A stretch of 64,000 nucleotides of DNA, taken from contig JAYJMM010000101.1 in assembly GCA_037349105.1 (NCBI GenBank), positions 1,240,001-1,304,000 on the forward strand, written 5' to 3'. This stretch comes from Limnomonas spitsbergensis (taxonomy: Eukaryota > Chlorophyta > Chlorophyceae > Chlamydomonadales). Both the position numbers and the translations under genes were made by a program. The notes beneath the pieces are model-generated. The model did not search any database and was not told the origin of the DNA. It worked only from the letters and a program-made list of their open reading frames with translations. This document shows positions 42,801 through 53,849 of the stretch, in pieces (positions within the stretch are counted from its first letter, which is position 1; each line of letters begins with the position of its first letter).

Positions 42801-45800
42801 GACCTGGTCCTCTCTGTAGTGCAGCCCGCCCCCTCCCTCCCTGCCCCTGCTCTCACATCGACTTTCTCAGTGACCTGGTCTTCTCTGTAGTGCAGCCCGC
42901 CATCCGCCGTCGTCCCGTAAAACAGCTCAGGGGCCATGAAGGGCAAAGTGCCTCGCTGCAGGGCAAGGGAACAAACGGGCAAGGCTGAGCGCGGGTTCAG
43001 GGTTGAGGAAATCGACCAGGGCTGAGCGAGGGTTTAGGGTTTAGGAAATTGATCAAGCCTGCTATATACTTTTGTCCTCCTTCTTTCGGCTGAATAAAAG
43101 CTTAAGGCATCTCCTGGATTTTTTTCACTTTTGAGCATATTTAAATATTTCCAATCGCAGCAAACCATGTTGCGTGCAATGCTTCTGTCCTCCTTAACTC
43201 AACTTCGCAACAGCTTTATGCATCTCATGGATGCTCTTCACTTCAGTGCATGTTTTCAATCGCAGCGCATCATGCTGCCCCTTCAACGTTTCTGCCCCCC
43301 TTTACTTTGTACCAGCTTCGAGCATCTATATACACTTCAGTGCGTATTTTCAATCGCGGCTCACCATGTTGCCTTCAATATACTTGTCCTTCTTTACTTG
43401 ACTTAGCCCCAGATCGCCAATCTGCAGCAAAGGTACAAGCAGGCGCTAGTGAGGCAGGGCGGCGCATCATCTTCGTGTTTGCAGAAGGGAAACAAGCAGG
43501 CGCTAGTGAGACAGGGCGGCGCATCATGCTTCCATCTGCAGGGATAAGACAAGCAGAGGCTAGTGAAGCAGGAAAATGCATCCCACTTGCAGCCATGGCA
43601 AGGTACAAGCAGAGGCTAGTGTGGCAGGGCAATCACCCCCCAGCCACACCTTCACCTCTGGACTGAGCCACTCAACCGGCTGGGCCTAACCCTCCTTCTC
43701 CCCCTTGCCCACACTTAAACGACTGGGCTAAACCCTCCTTCTCCCCCACCCACACTTAAACGACTGGGCTAAACCCTCCTCCCCCCTGCAGCCACACCTT
43801 AACCACTGGATTCAGCGTGTCACGCAGGTCACACAAGAAGTTTTCACACTTGAGGTCAAAGTGCACGATCTGTTGCGAGTGCAGGTACTCCATCCCCCGG
43901 GCCGCTTGCAGCGCTACGGCCGCCTTGAGGCGCAGCTCTTGAGAGAGGCCCTGCAGTTGAAACAAATATAATTGCATGCCAGGGTTTAGGGTAGAAATTG
44001 CGTGATCAGCTGCCAGTGCATGCCACTAGCCGCTTGCAGCGCTACGGCCGCCAAAGGGCGCAAGTCTTGAGAGAGGCCCTGCGAATTTCAAACTAATAGA
44101 ATTCGCATGATCAGCTGCCAGTGAATGCCACTAGTCGCCAGTAATTCTGTTAGTGATTTTGGCCATTCATTGTTGGTTACTGAAATCCTCGAAACGAGCG
44201 CCGCAGGCGCGAAAAAACCCGATTCTCGAAGTTTCTCGCTCGTTTTCGGATTATTCTCGGTACCAAGCAAATGCGTTGGACTCCAAGACCAATAATTACT
44301 CGATACCATGTTTTCGGTACGAGTCGTACCCAGTACCGACTAAAATCACTGCTAGCCGCCTGCGGCGCTACAGCTCCCTTGAGGCACAGGTCTTGAGGCA
44401 GGCCCAGCAGATTTCAAACAAGGCATTTTAACTGCGGCGAGTGTGGGTACTCCGCAGCTTGAAAAGCCTGCAGTGCTGCGGCCGCCCTGGGGCGCAGGTG
44501 AGGCGCAGGTGTTCAGATACCTTGAGAGATCGGCCATGATGCCATGATGGGGTCCGGGTTTCGGGTTCAGGTTTGGCTGTGGTCTAGGTGGCAGCAGGAG
44601 TCTGTATGGAGCTTGGTAGTGCAGTCCGACCAAACATGTGCGGTTGTGCTGTATCGTACTACATTGTAGTACAATCCGACCAACAGACTGCGGTGGCCTG
44701 ATAGAGAGAGAAAGTGAGACAGCGGAGGGGGCTGAAGAGAGGGCTGAGGAGGTGAGGGGTGAGGGATCGAAATCAAGCACTACAAAAAAGGCATTTCGAC
44801 GGCTACAGGCGCAGGCCCTGAAAGTCTGAGACACATGATGATGATGATGGGCTTAAGGTTAAGGGGCTGGCTTAGGGTTGGTTAGGGTTTAGGATTGTGG
44901 GTTGGTTTACAGTTTAGGTTTGTGGGTTGGTTTATGGCTCAGGGTTGTGGGTTGGTTTAGGGTTTGGGATTGTGGGTTAGTTTGTGGTTTATGATTGTGG
45001 GTTGGTACACGCATTAGGTTGTAGGGGTTGTTTAGGGTCGCGGTTTGCGGGTTGGTTTATGGGTTAGGGTTTATGGGTTGGCTTAGGGTTGGTTTAGGGT
45101 TGTGGGTCAGTGGGTAGGCTTAGGTTAAAGGGTTGTGGGCTGGTTTATGGTTTAGGGGTTGGCTTAAGGTTGGTTGAGGGTTATGGGTTGGTTAACGAAT
45201 TGGGGTTTAGGGGTTGGTATAGGGTTAGGCTTGGAGGGTGCACCAGGGAGGGGCAAAAGCGCATGTGAGACAACTTGAGGCAAAGATCCTGTCCGTCTTG
45301 AGACAGACACCGATATTGGTTATCGGTTCTGGGTTCAGATTAAACGGCTTACTAAACCCTGAAACCCCAATAGGAGAATTTCCCCCAGGGCGCACCTGAT
45401 CACTGAGCTTCTGCAGCGCTGACTTGAGAAAGGGTTAAGAATTATAGGCGAATTCTCCCCAGGGCGCACCTGTGCACTGAGCTTCTGCAGCGCTGACTTG
45501 AGAAAGGGTTTAAGGTTTAGGGTTATAGGGTTTGGGGTAAAGGGTTTTAGGCGAATTCTTCACGGGGCGCACCTGAGCACTCAGCTTCTGCAGCGCTGAC
45601 TTGAGGCTGCCCATGCGCATGAACTCAACAGCCTGCAGAGACAAGGATGACAGCAGCCAGTCAGTCAATCAATCAGTTAATCAGCCAAAAGTCAGTCAGT
45701 CAGTCAGTCAGTGGGTCAGTCAGTCAGTCAGTCAGTGGGTCAGTCAGCTAGGCAATCAGCCAGGCAGTGGGTCAGTAAGACAGGTGGATGGGTGGGGAGG

Positions 45801-45860
45801 CAATCAGCCAGCCAGCCAGGCGAACAGCCAAGCAATAGGTCAGCCTGACAGGCAGGTGTG

Positions 45861-45891
<31 letters not shown>

Positions 45892-48800
45892 TTACTCATT
45901 TCGTCCGTCCGTCCGTCAGTTAGTCAGCCAGTCAGTTAGTCAGGCAGCCAGTCCATCCGTCCGTAAGTCCATAAGTCAGTGAGTCAGATCGGTCAGTCAG
46001 AGGGATCCGTTTTGGTCTGACATGGCAGGTTTAGGACTTAGAGTTTCAACCAGGTTTCAACAATTGTGCAGCTGCCGGCCGCAGGCTGGGTTGTAGCTGA
46101 GGTGTAGCCGAAGCACCCTTGATAAACAGTTGCTCACACCACTGCGCAGCTGCCGCTTTCCGCCACGATACGTCATGCGTTGAGGACCGAGGGTTGAAGG
46201 TACAGGGTCTTTGCACTCACACCATTGTGCAGCTGCCGGTGTCCGCCACGACGAGCCAAGTGTTAAGACTTAAGGGTTCAGACAGAAGGGTCTTAACACT
46301 CGCACCATTGTGCAGCTGCCGGTCTCGGCCACGACAAGCCAAGTGTTTGGGATTTAGGGTTCAGAGTTTAGGGTTCAGACAGAGAGGTCTTAATTATCGC
46401 ACCATTGCGCAGCTGCCTGTCTCCGCCACAATGCCATAGAGGCTGATCACACAGGGATGCCGCAGGGAGGCGAGTCGGGTAGCCTGAGGAAGGCATTCAA
46501 ACAGGCAGCATCAGAAATTGCCAACTGTTCATGTTGCCATCAAGGCATTACTGATGTCGTGCAGGGAGGCGAGTCGGGTGGACAGAGCCATGTGTGGAAT
46601 ATATTGGTGGTTGGCAGCCTTGGCATTGTATCCGATGCTGCAGCCTGCCAGAACGTCAATGGTGGCTCTTGTGCAGGGTGGCATGCACAGGCATGAGGCT
46701 AATCTACAGCTAAACCCTTAACCCTGCTGTTGACACCTACCCTTTACCCAAAACATGCAGCCAACACTGACCCCTGAATCCCCAAACCTGCGGCTAACCT
46801 GAACCCTAAGCTAGGGTTGGACTGCTCATGGTGCATGAGGACGCATGGCGCAAGGTCATTCCAGATGTTGCATGCTGCACGGCGCATGGCGCATGCTACA
46901 CGGCGCATGGCGCATGGTGCATGCTGCACGGCGCATGGTGCATGCTACACGGCGCATGGCGCATGGTGCATGCTGCACGGCGCATGGTGCATGGCACCAG
47001 CAGCCGCACCTCTTCAAAGGGGTCCGTGAAAGCTGAGCCTTCCGATGAGGCTATGCCGCCATTCAGCAGCTCCTTGAGCGCGATGTCCACGCCCCGCCAC
47101 TGAGAACAAGCAGGTGGACGGCACAGTTGATTTCAGGGCGCTTCTGCTTGAACTCAGCTACATCAAAACCTGCAGCTTGGGCCACCGGTAGTAGGTCAAT
47201 CAATGTAGGTGTGTTGGGTCGGTTCCCATCGGTCCAATGAGGAACTCAACAGCCTGCCAACAGAGCTTTGTAAACCCTCGAATTGGCTGTGTGCACCAAG
47301 GGTCAAGACTTTTAGGGTTTGGGGCTTGCACTCAAAATCCTACGACCTTCAGCTGAACACAAAAATCTGAACTAAACGCTCAACCTACACCCTCAACCCT
47401 CAACCTACACCCTCAACCTTTGCAATCAAGCATTTGTATTTTATATCCATGTTTGAAATGCATGAAAGGAATTGTAAATGCAAAAAAATGATTGTCAGTG
47501 CCAGATTCAGTGATGGCAATCAAGAGCTTTTGACACTGAGGCAAGCATCGCACAAATAATGTGTGAAAACCCAGGGAAAGCAAATTTACGGGTTAGCCCT
47601 TCAACCTGAACCCCCAAACTAAGGTCTCCCTCTCACACCTTTGCCCGCCACACTTTTCCAGTGGAACCTCTCCCTAGCTCCGATACCTGCGGCCAGCGGC
47701 AAGTGCTCAGGGTTCAATTTTTTATACATATATAATATATAAACCAGGCTTTGCGCACATTTCAGCAAGTGCAAGCCAGCGGCTGAGGGGTCACCGTGCA
47801 GCCAGCCCTGAAGCATGCGACCAGCAGCAATTATTTAGCATTTAGACCCGTTTTTTCACAAATTTCAGCAAGTCCAAGCCTGCCCCTGAAAGGCCCTGCA
47901 ACAGCCAACATTGAAGCTTGCGACCAGCAGCAACAGTTTAGGGTGTAGACCAGGCTTTTCACACATGCCAGCTATGTTGCATCAAGTCTAAACCTGCCGC
48001 CGAAAGGCCCTGGCGCAGCCAGCCCTGAAGCTTGGGACACCTGCTGTTGGCCCATCACGGTTTAAACGGGTTCCCAACCGGCCCTGTGGTGGCTGCCCGG
48101 ATTTCGTTGTCATTTGTGAAGCAATTGCGGGATGCTGCGCAGCGCGACTTTGGCACGCTTGAGGCTGATCTCCCATGGGCTGGGCTGGGTGGGCAGAGCC
48201 AACCAAGCATCGAATTTCACTGTGAGTACGGCGAGCGGAATACGGAGAGAGGACTGGGGCCCCGATATGCTGCCCGGCAGCAGTGACGTCCTTCTAATAT
48301 ATTGGTACTGATGAATATTTCACACAGGTGTAGAGATGTGTGAACAATATTTGTAGATGCGCAGACAGCCTGTAGCCACCTTGATGGGGTCTGGTGCACA
48401 CTCACAAAAAGAAAATGTGAGATGACAAGGGAAAGGATGAACACTCCTCTAAGTTTGAACACCCCTCAAAGAATACCCCCCCCCCAGAAAGGATGAACCT
48501 CCCCTGAAGTATGAACACCCCTCAACAGACGACCCCCTCTAAGGACCCCACCCAACCAAAGGATGAACCTCCCTCTAAGTATGAACACCCCTCAATAGAC
48601 AACCCCCCTCAAAGTCTCAAAGGACCCCACCCACCCAAAGGATGAACCTCAGCTCAGTAAGAACACCCCTCAGTAGACAACCCCCCTCAAAGGACACCGC
48701 CCCCCCCTTAGGGACGACAACCCTCTCAAACTATGAACGCCTCTCAAAGGGTGAGCACCCTTCAAACTATGACACCCCACACTGTACGAGCCCCTCTCAA

Positions 48801-51800
48801 AGGATGAACTCCCCCCTTTCCAATGACCTGCCAAAAAACTCGGTGTGCTCTAAGAGTAACTGATAGTAGCTGATAGTACTGCCTCCTCATCCTCTTCCCA
48901 CCTTGACTAAGTCGTCCGCGGGGATGACCTGCAGGTCGGACGGCGCAGTCAGCGACATGCTGGGCTCAAGCGGCATCATCGCCCAGCCTCTACTGCTCCA
49001 TTCCCCTTGGCTCATGTAACTGTCCACGCGAAGCTGAAGCCCGCCGTCACAGGCACCCGACGCCGCAAACACGGCGGCGCCGCTCGCATGCGTGTTTGGG
49101 GGCGAGTCGCTCGGCGTTCCGGGCAGCGAGGACTTGACGCTACCGGCCCATGTCGCGGCGGCGGCGGCGGCGGCGTCACGGGGCCCAGTGGCCGAGCCGC
49201 GCGTCGGCAGGCCGCCCGGCCGCGGGGGCAGGTGGACGCGGTCCGGGCTGCAGCTATAAACCGCGCCGGAGAGGCGGGAGACCAACGGGGGCTTGGGGGC
49301 CGCGGCGGTGGCGGCGGCGCGCGCGGCAATGTTGGGGTCGCTGAAGGGGCTGGGCTTGCTAGGGGAGGCTCTGACCAGGGGAGTGCCGACACTGGATGCG
49401 CCTGTGGAACCATCAAGGCCCGGGCATGCAGGAGGGGAAGGTGGTTGAGGCCGGGGCAGGGAACGCACGAGGAGACATGTCGCCGGGAAAAGGGAATCGA
49501 AACTGCCGGGCAACACTCACGATATGGCGGGCGGGAAAAGGGAATCGAAATTCCGGATGACACACAGGATATGGCTTCTGAACAGGGCAGGCTAGGAATG
49601 CCTTCCGGCAGGTTGGGTAAACCCTTAACCCTAAACTAGAGTATAACCGAAACAGCCGGTCTTATACCCAGCTGCAGGTCATGAAGGGAGAAGCCTAGGA
49701 CAGGAAGCCACGGACCTGTCCGCTGCAGCTGCAGTGACGCCGCCGGCGGCCGTTTCGTTGCTGTCACCGAGCCCGCCGGAGAGTCGAAACTAAATGACGA
49801 AGAGGGGTCGGGGTGGTCAGGCAGGCCCCGATGGTGATGTCCCTCTCCCCGATGGACGGGGCCGCCTCCTTGCCGGCCTGGGCCGCCCATCAGCTCCCGC
49901 AGCACCTGCTCCCTCTCGGCGCTCAGCCATCGGCTATCATCCTGCCTGGAGGGGGACGGGGAGGCGCTGCTGCTGCTGCCGTAGGCGTTGGGCATGCCGG
50001 GCAACTCCAGCTGGGAGCAGTCTCTGAGCGCCGCCGCCGAGGTCTCTTCGCCTTCGTCTAGAGCGCTGACCAACGGGTCGGCGGCCGGTCCAAGGTCGTC
50101 CGCGAAACGCACCCGCAGCTGGTCGTTAGATCTGCCGACGGAAAGCCCCTCGACATGCTCAACATCGGCCTCGATGCCGGAGGCGGCGCCGACACCGGCG
50201 GCGGGAGACGCAGGCCCTTCGTCTGCTCCCAGTTTGTCTAGGAAGGGCACCCGCAGCTGCTCCTTGAAGCTCCCCACTGTGACCCCAGTCGGGCTGCTGG
50301 CTGTGCCCATGAGTGGCCTCTGACCCTCCGCGGGCAGCGTGACGGCTGACAGGCAGGCCCGCTGCCGCATGGCCTCAGCCACTCCTCGCAGCCCAGGTGT
50401 CAGCGTATGCCTGCCCCCGATGACATTTTCTGGCGACAGAGACAGGCCTGTAGAGCAATGGAGGGAGTGAAAGGACACACGAGGCGAAGATTGAGGACGG
50501 GAACAAAATTGGGCTCGAGTGGGGTACCCCTCTGATCCCCCCCGATTGTGGGGGAGGAGGGAGGCCCCTAACCTTAATCCTTTCGTCAATGATAAAATTA
50601 TACTATTTAGTAGAACTCAAAAGTATTTCACTGTTAACAATCGCCTGAATGGACCGGGAACGTTACTTATGTAATGCAGTATGAGTGTAACAGTATGAGT
50701 GTGACAGTATGAGTGTAACAGTATGAGTGTAACAGTATGAGTGTAACCGTATGAGTGTAACCGTATGAGTGTAACAGTATGAGTGTAACAGTATGAGTGT
50801 AACAGTATGAGTGTAACAGTATGAGTGTAACAGTATGAGTGAACGGGCCTTGAGTCATGGACTGGAACCCTCTTGCATTGCTGATACCTAGAAGCATGTC
50901 CCCTAAATAGCAGTCCCGCATGGAAGATGATGCATGGCAGATCCCACCTGTGCAGCATGCATGCATCTACTAGAGCCCATGCGCCCTTATCACAGCACAT
51001 GCATGAATTCATCAGAGCCTATACATGCGCCCATCAGGACCCATGCATGCGTCCATCAGAACCCATGAATGAATCCATCAGAGCTCATGCACCCCTGTGA
51101 CAAAACATGCACCCCTGTCACAAAACATGCATGCACCCATCAGAGCCCATGCATGAATCCATCAGAATTCATGCATGCGCTCATCAGAGCCCATACATGC
51201 ATCCATCAGAACCCATGCATGCACCCATCAGAGCCCATGCATGATTCCATCAGACCTAATGCATGCACCCATCAGACCTAATGCATGCACCCATCAGAAC
51301 CCATGCGCCCTTATCACAAAACATGCATGCATCCATCAGAGCCCATGCATGCACCCATCAGAACCCATGCATGCACCCATCAGAGCCCTTGTACTCATAT
51401 CACAACCCATGCATGCTTCCATCAGAGTTCATGCATGCTCCCATCAGAACCCATGCATGCATCCATCAGAACCCATGCCCCTATCACAAAACATACATGC
51501 ATCCATCATAACCCATGCGCCCCTATCACAAGACATCCACGAGTTCATCAGAGCCCATACATGCTCCCATCAGAGCGCGTATGCAGTAGTTGCGGGTGCA
51601 CCTGTTCGCGGAAAGAGGGAAGGTGTTGTGGGCGCATAACTGACGCTTCGTCCAAAGTCTGGCTGCCCTACGACGCCCAGCTGCTCATCAGTGAGTACGT
51701 ACTCAGCGGATGCGTGGCGCAGCGTCAGCGCTCGCATGGTGTGCGCCCGCTGCATGTCGCCCCACAGCGGCAGGTGCGCACCCCCGGACATCCGCACGCT

Positions 51801-51869
51801 CGCCCTCCGCTGCTTGTATGCGCATGAGCGCTGCAGCGCAGCCTGCATGGCGGCCTCTACATTGCCCAC
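39888..51869 (-). CDS. TKL/MAPKKK-like protein kinase, 12 exons found
   Basis: Exons in coding order: 51602-51869, 49716-50447, 48902-49401, 47639-47686, 47010-47099, 46403-46483, 45573-45632, 43798-43950, 43365-43421, 42857-42955, 41278-41312, 39888-40011. All splice phases agree. The first three are a low-complexity Ser/Pro/Ala regulatory region. The kinase domain follows: glycine loop SELGRGSTGKVWRAK, lysine VDIALKEL, LRHPCVISLYGIVAETGSC, hinge VEFMRMGSLKSAL, catalytic loop IVHFDLKCENFLCDLRD (HFD for HRD), IGDLGLSQVKK (DLG for DFG), RGTLPFMAPELF, VYSFGVCLWEIW, and MESCWRAEPSQRPSF with stop TAA at 39888-39890. These variants are typical of volvocalean TKL kinases. About 40-50 residues between LWEIW and the final exon (subdomain X) were not found, although the two flanking exons join in phase. 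The true first exon was also not found. Unlike a plasma-membrane receptor kinase, no membrane span is visible. Confidence 0.85.
40085..40130. repeat. Copy of the final kinase exon's acceptor region
   Basis: GGTTCGGCCCGCCGGCAGCTCTCC and GCCCACCTGC copy 39974-40015, with the acceptor included. Confidence 0.8.
40380..41040. repeat. Two intronic arrays rich in GATCTAGATC
   Basis: 40380-40660: units of about 65-75 bp with CTCACTCTAGATCTAGGTCA and GGACGTCAG. 40730-41035: units of about 60 bp with CAGCAACAGGGATCTAGATC. Both have the self-complementary GATCTAGATC core. Confidence 0.85.
41195..41300. repeat. Short copies of the VYSFG exon end
   Basis: Minus strand: the exon end TGGGAGATTTGGTAGGTGG is followed by TTGGAGATCTTGG, TTGGAGATCC, TTGGAGACTT and TGGGAGGTCTTGG, spaced about 20-30 bp. 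Confidence 0.6.
41549..41627. repeat. Dispersed block, second copy (see 14867-14939)
   Basis: GTTGTTGCAAAGCTGACGCA, ACCACCAACAGCC and AAAAGGCCAGGCAG. A SINE-like element lies close to both copies. Confidence 0.65.
41650..41740 (+). mobile_element. SINE-like element, copy 8
   Basis: ACGGCGCAGATGTGGCTCCG, GCCAGGCTGCGCTGCTTACT, hairpin ACGCCCCCCACGGGGC, tail AGCTTTCTTTCTTCCTTTCT. TGAAT-like flanks. Confidence 0.8.
41950..42856. repeat. Pyrimidine array bounded by copies of the APE-exon donor
   Basis: TCCCTCCCTGCTCCCTCCTTGC units (42030-42780) fill the intron after exon 42857-42955. Copies of the exon's end and donor (minus strand GGGCTGCACTACAGAGAGGA..CAGGTCACTGAGAAAG) occur at 42783-42838 and, diverged, at 41964-42017 (REDLVSKIVDV in the same frame). 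Confidence 0.85.
43100..43420. repeat. Three tandem copies of the DLG exon end with donor
   Basis: Units of about 100 bp. Real: minus strand AAGGACAAGTATATTGAAGG..CAACATG then GTGAGC. Copies at about 43160-43200 and 43262-43315 read AGGACAGAAGCATTGC..AACATG then GTTTGC, and a more decayed form. Confidence 0.8.
43422..43645. repeat. Four copies of the DLG exon acceptor region
   Basis: Units of about 60 bp: CTGCAGCAAAGGTACAAGCA..GGCGCTAGTGAGGCAGGGCG. On the minus strand the first is the real acceptor (GCTGCAG before ATTGGCG); two other copies retain CTGCAG or CTGCAAG. Confidence 0.85.
44020..44535. repeat. Copies of the catalytic-loop exon acceptor and start
   Basis: CTTGCAGCGCTACGGCCGCC..GCGCAAGTCTTGAGAGAGGC at 44031-44086 copies 43905-43950. 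Diverged copies lie at 44353-44412 and 44463-44530. Minus strand: GCAG then GGCCTCTCTCAAGA in the first copy. Confidence 0.85.
44838..45240. repeat. GGGTTGGTTTAGGGTTGTGG array
   Basis: Degenerate telomere-like GT-rich array in the kinase intron. Confidence 0.85.
45385..45632. repeat. Three copies of the hinge exon end with donor
   Basis: GGCGCACCTGATCACTGAGC..TTCTGCAGCGCTGACTTGAG at 45391, 45464 and 45567. The last is the real exon end (minus strand AAGCTGAGTGCTCAG then GTGCGCC). All three keep CAG/GTGCGCC or a near match. Confidence 0.92.
45655..45990. repeat. CAGT/GTCA microsatellite
   Basis: Long runs of GTCA and CAGG tetranucleotides in the intron. Confidence 0.9.
46060..46403. repeat. 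Five copies of the SLYG exon end with donor
   Basis: The minus-strand exon end GTGGCGGAGACAGGCAGCTG..CGCAATG then GTGCGA is repeated at about 46299-46335 (ATG/GTGCGAG), 46217-46253 (ATG/GTGTGAG), 46138-46170 (GTG/GTGTGAG) and 46066-46090. Spacing is about 75-85 bp. The first copies still encode VAETGSC-like peptide. Confidence 0.93.
46484..46600. repeat. Copy of the SLYG exon acceptor side
   Basis: CAGGGAGGCGAGTCGGGT at 46463-46480 recurs at 46561-46578. Confidence 0.8.
46840..47009. repeat. GCATGGTGCATGCTGCACGG array
   Basis: Units of about 14-28 bp immediately following the donor of exon 47010-47099. Confidence 0.9.
47100..47638. other. Kinase intron, mostly unique
   Basis: CTCAACCTACACC repeats at 47375-47415. 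No exon evidence. Confidence 0.45.
47715..48060. repeat. About 110-bp tandem repeat, three copies
   Basis: Units contain TTTTCACACATGCCAGC or TTTCAGCAAGTCCAAGCC, then CAGCCAGCCCTGAAGC and GACCAGCAGCAA. Upstream (minus strand) of the glycine-loop exon acceptor; partial similarity to that boundary. Confidence 0.75.
48100..48425. other. Kinase intron, unique
   Basis: No exon that fits between the flanking phase-0 exons. Confidence 0.4.
48430..48830. repeat. AAGGATGAACCTCCCCTAAG-type array
   Basis: Degenerate units of about 50-60 bp with GAACACCCCTCAATAGACAA, directly downstream of the donor at 48901. Confidence 0.85.
50670..50850. repeat. 14-bp minisatellite GTATGAGTGTAACA
   Basis: About 12 nearly perfect copies. 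Confidence 0.97.
50950..51590. repeat. CATGCATGCACCCATCAGAG array
   Basis: About 25 units of 20-27 bp in the kinase intron; variants GAACCC/GAGCCC. Open plus-strand frames are artefacts. Confidence 0.95.
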
Positions 51870-53849
51870 CTGCATGGCCCAGGGGCGAGGGAGCGATGCT
51901 GTCGTCCACAAGAAGAGCCAGTGCATGCATGCAAGGAGGAGCCGATGCATGCATGCGCATGCATGCTAAGCCCTTTCAAATGATCAAACCGCCATGGGGT
52001 AGACATGGGAGGATTTGCTACGCAAGCTGTGGAGTCGGACACATGGGAGGCAAGCACGCATATGTATATGATTATGCAGCAACTGCTTTAGTTATAGCCC
52101 TCCAGGAATCTGAAACGAGGAGAGGCCAAAGCTTGGATGAGAAGAGGTATATTCACCTGACGCTCGGTCTCCATACTTCCAATAAATTCCAGACTTTCGT
52201 AGCACGCGTCGTCAAGAATCCGGATAAGTACCGGTAAGACACAGTAGCTTCCAATTACGATAGTTTGGACGGCATGGTTCTAACTGCTTGAACGTAGTGT
52301 CAAGAAAAAAGATTTGCACGCTTCAGCGGACGAGCAGAGACACCTTCCGTTTCCATGTGAACTGTACTGTTGTGTGACATTAGTAAAACCAGTCTGGCAT
52401 TTTGGGGGGCCTACGTAGTGCAAGAGAGAGTTAGAAAGAAAAAGCTTATTGCTTGCGTGCGAAGACACTCTGGTGCGTTTCTTGCATTGACTTCACACTT
52501 CAACTCTCGACAGACGTTATTAACCGCAACCGACACCTCTGGGATCCAACGTGCCGTATGACATCTGACGCTGACGTCATATGTCTGTGTACACTCCTTT
52601 TTACGTCGATGTGTGGTGGGTCGTTCGGTCGGGGAGGTGCTGGCTGACGTATCGGAAGCCCCCGCCCCGAAGCTGCCGTCCTGACAAACGTTAAGTCACA
52701 CGACCCGTGCCGAAGTCCAGCTGGAACAAGCAAGGCCAGTGCAGGCTGGTGTGCAATACTGCCAATATGTTTACCATCGGAGATTTCTTCAGCCCTCCTG
52801 ATTTCCTTTCTTCTCCTCTGGTTCCCTGTGACCTCCTCTCGATTCCTGAAACCTTATCCAGTTTCCTCGAAGCTAATCTGCTTTCCATTTCTGACACCTC
52901 TTGCCCTGTACAGTTTTTTCTTGTCAACATACGGGTGTGCAAGTCTCTGTTTGATTTTCTGAAATAGTTGCAATTTGCAATTTTATGAATTACCCGGGAG
53001 ACCAGCTGTAGAGCAGCCGTGACTTGGAATGCATGATCTGAAAACTCGTATCGGAGACAAACAGTCACTTGCCAAAAATCGGAGCCCAGGCCAGAGCAGA
53101 TAAAAGGCGGATACATATAAAAGATAAATCTGGTAAGACCTCATTCCCAACGTGATACATAAGCACGGATATTCTGTAGACCAGGAATTGAGGCCGCGAT
53201 TCACACGGACGGTACTTAATCTACCAAGCAGCCAGCACCCTGATGGAGGCCACCTGTTCTATGTGCCACTCCAAGCCTGCACTGACAGGCCTGGCAGCTG
53301 CACCTTGCCCCGCACCGGCCTACGCATTATGGCTCAACACCCTGATACAAGTGCTGAAATCCGAAACATATTACCATAGACAAAAAGGGCGAAACTGTGA
53401 ATTGAGTCACACCGCTCTCTGTCTTCTATCGGTGTAGCAACACATCACTCATATTGTATGTATTCATTGGTCATCAGCCACGTATGGCAGGCAGGCGAAA
53501 TGAGTTCAAGAACGAAGGGAGAAGATATGTGTCGTAAATTTAAAAAGTCCAATATTGCACATTTGATGCATGAAAAAATGCCTGAGAAAGGGAGGGAATT
53601 CCACAGGTGCAAATAAACCTGTTACAAGCTATTCAGTTAGCAAGTAAGAAAAGGGTAAGCTACACAGTAGTTCAAATGTAAAATAATTGTGGAATGGCGG
53701 TCATCCCTCGTGGCGCCACAAGTTACCCAATCTACTGGCTGCCTCAAAGCGACGGAATGTAAAAACATGTAGGCCATACTGGTACATAGATACCGCATTA
53801 ATACATAGTTTTCTGCATCACACTGACCAACACACGGACCGTCATTCAT
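51870..53849. other. Between kinase and MYND gene; mostly unassigned
   Basis: An upstream kinase exon is expected here but none was found. A plus frame to 52237 ends LHTSNKFQTFVARVVKNPDK, unassigned. Confidence 0.4.
53225..53345 (-). pseudogene. Decayed duplicate of the MYND finger segment
   Basis: Resembles 53955-54020: minus strand CGGGGCAAGGTGCAGCTGCC..AGGCCTGTCAGTGCAGGCTTGG against GGGGCGAGGTACTGCTGCCA..GGCCTGCCAGGTGCAGGC. The peptide LSVQAWSGT matches CQVQAWSDG but the zinc-binding cysteines are lost. Confidence 0.55.

Noticed and set aside
41926..42890. Pro/Ser/Leu-rich ORFs on plus and Gly/Arg/Glu ORFs on minus
   Set aside because: They are translations of the TCCCTCCCTGC intronic array in the kinase gene.
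45601..45939. SVSQSVNQ-repeat ORF
   Set aside because: Microsatellite translation.
47715..48060. Claiming this 110-bp repeat as a clear junction-derived array
   Set aside because: Similarity to the glycine-loop exon acceptor is only partial, so I list it as a plain repeat.
49007..49639. 210-residue plus ORF and related Arg/Gly frames
   Set aside because: Antisense of kinase exon 48902-49401, whose minus frame is supported by splice phase on both sides.
51069..51827. HPSEPMHA-type ORFs
   Set aside because: They translate the CATGCATGCACCCATCAGAG array inside a kinase intron.
52500..53200. Minus ORF 52691-53116 as a gene
   Set aside because: No motif, no splice support and no neighbour relation; typical chance frame.
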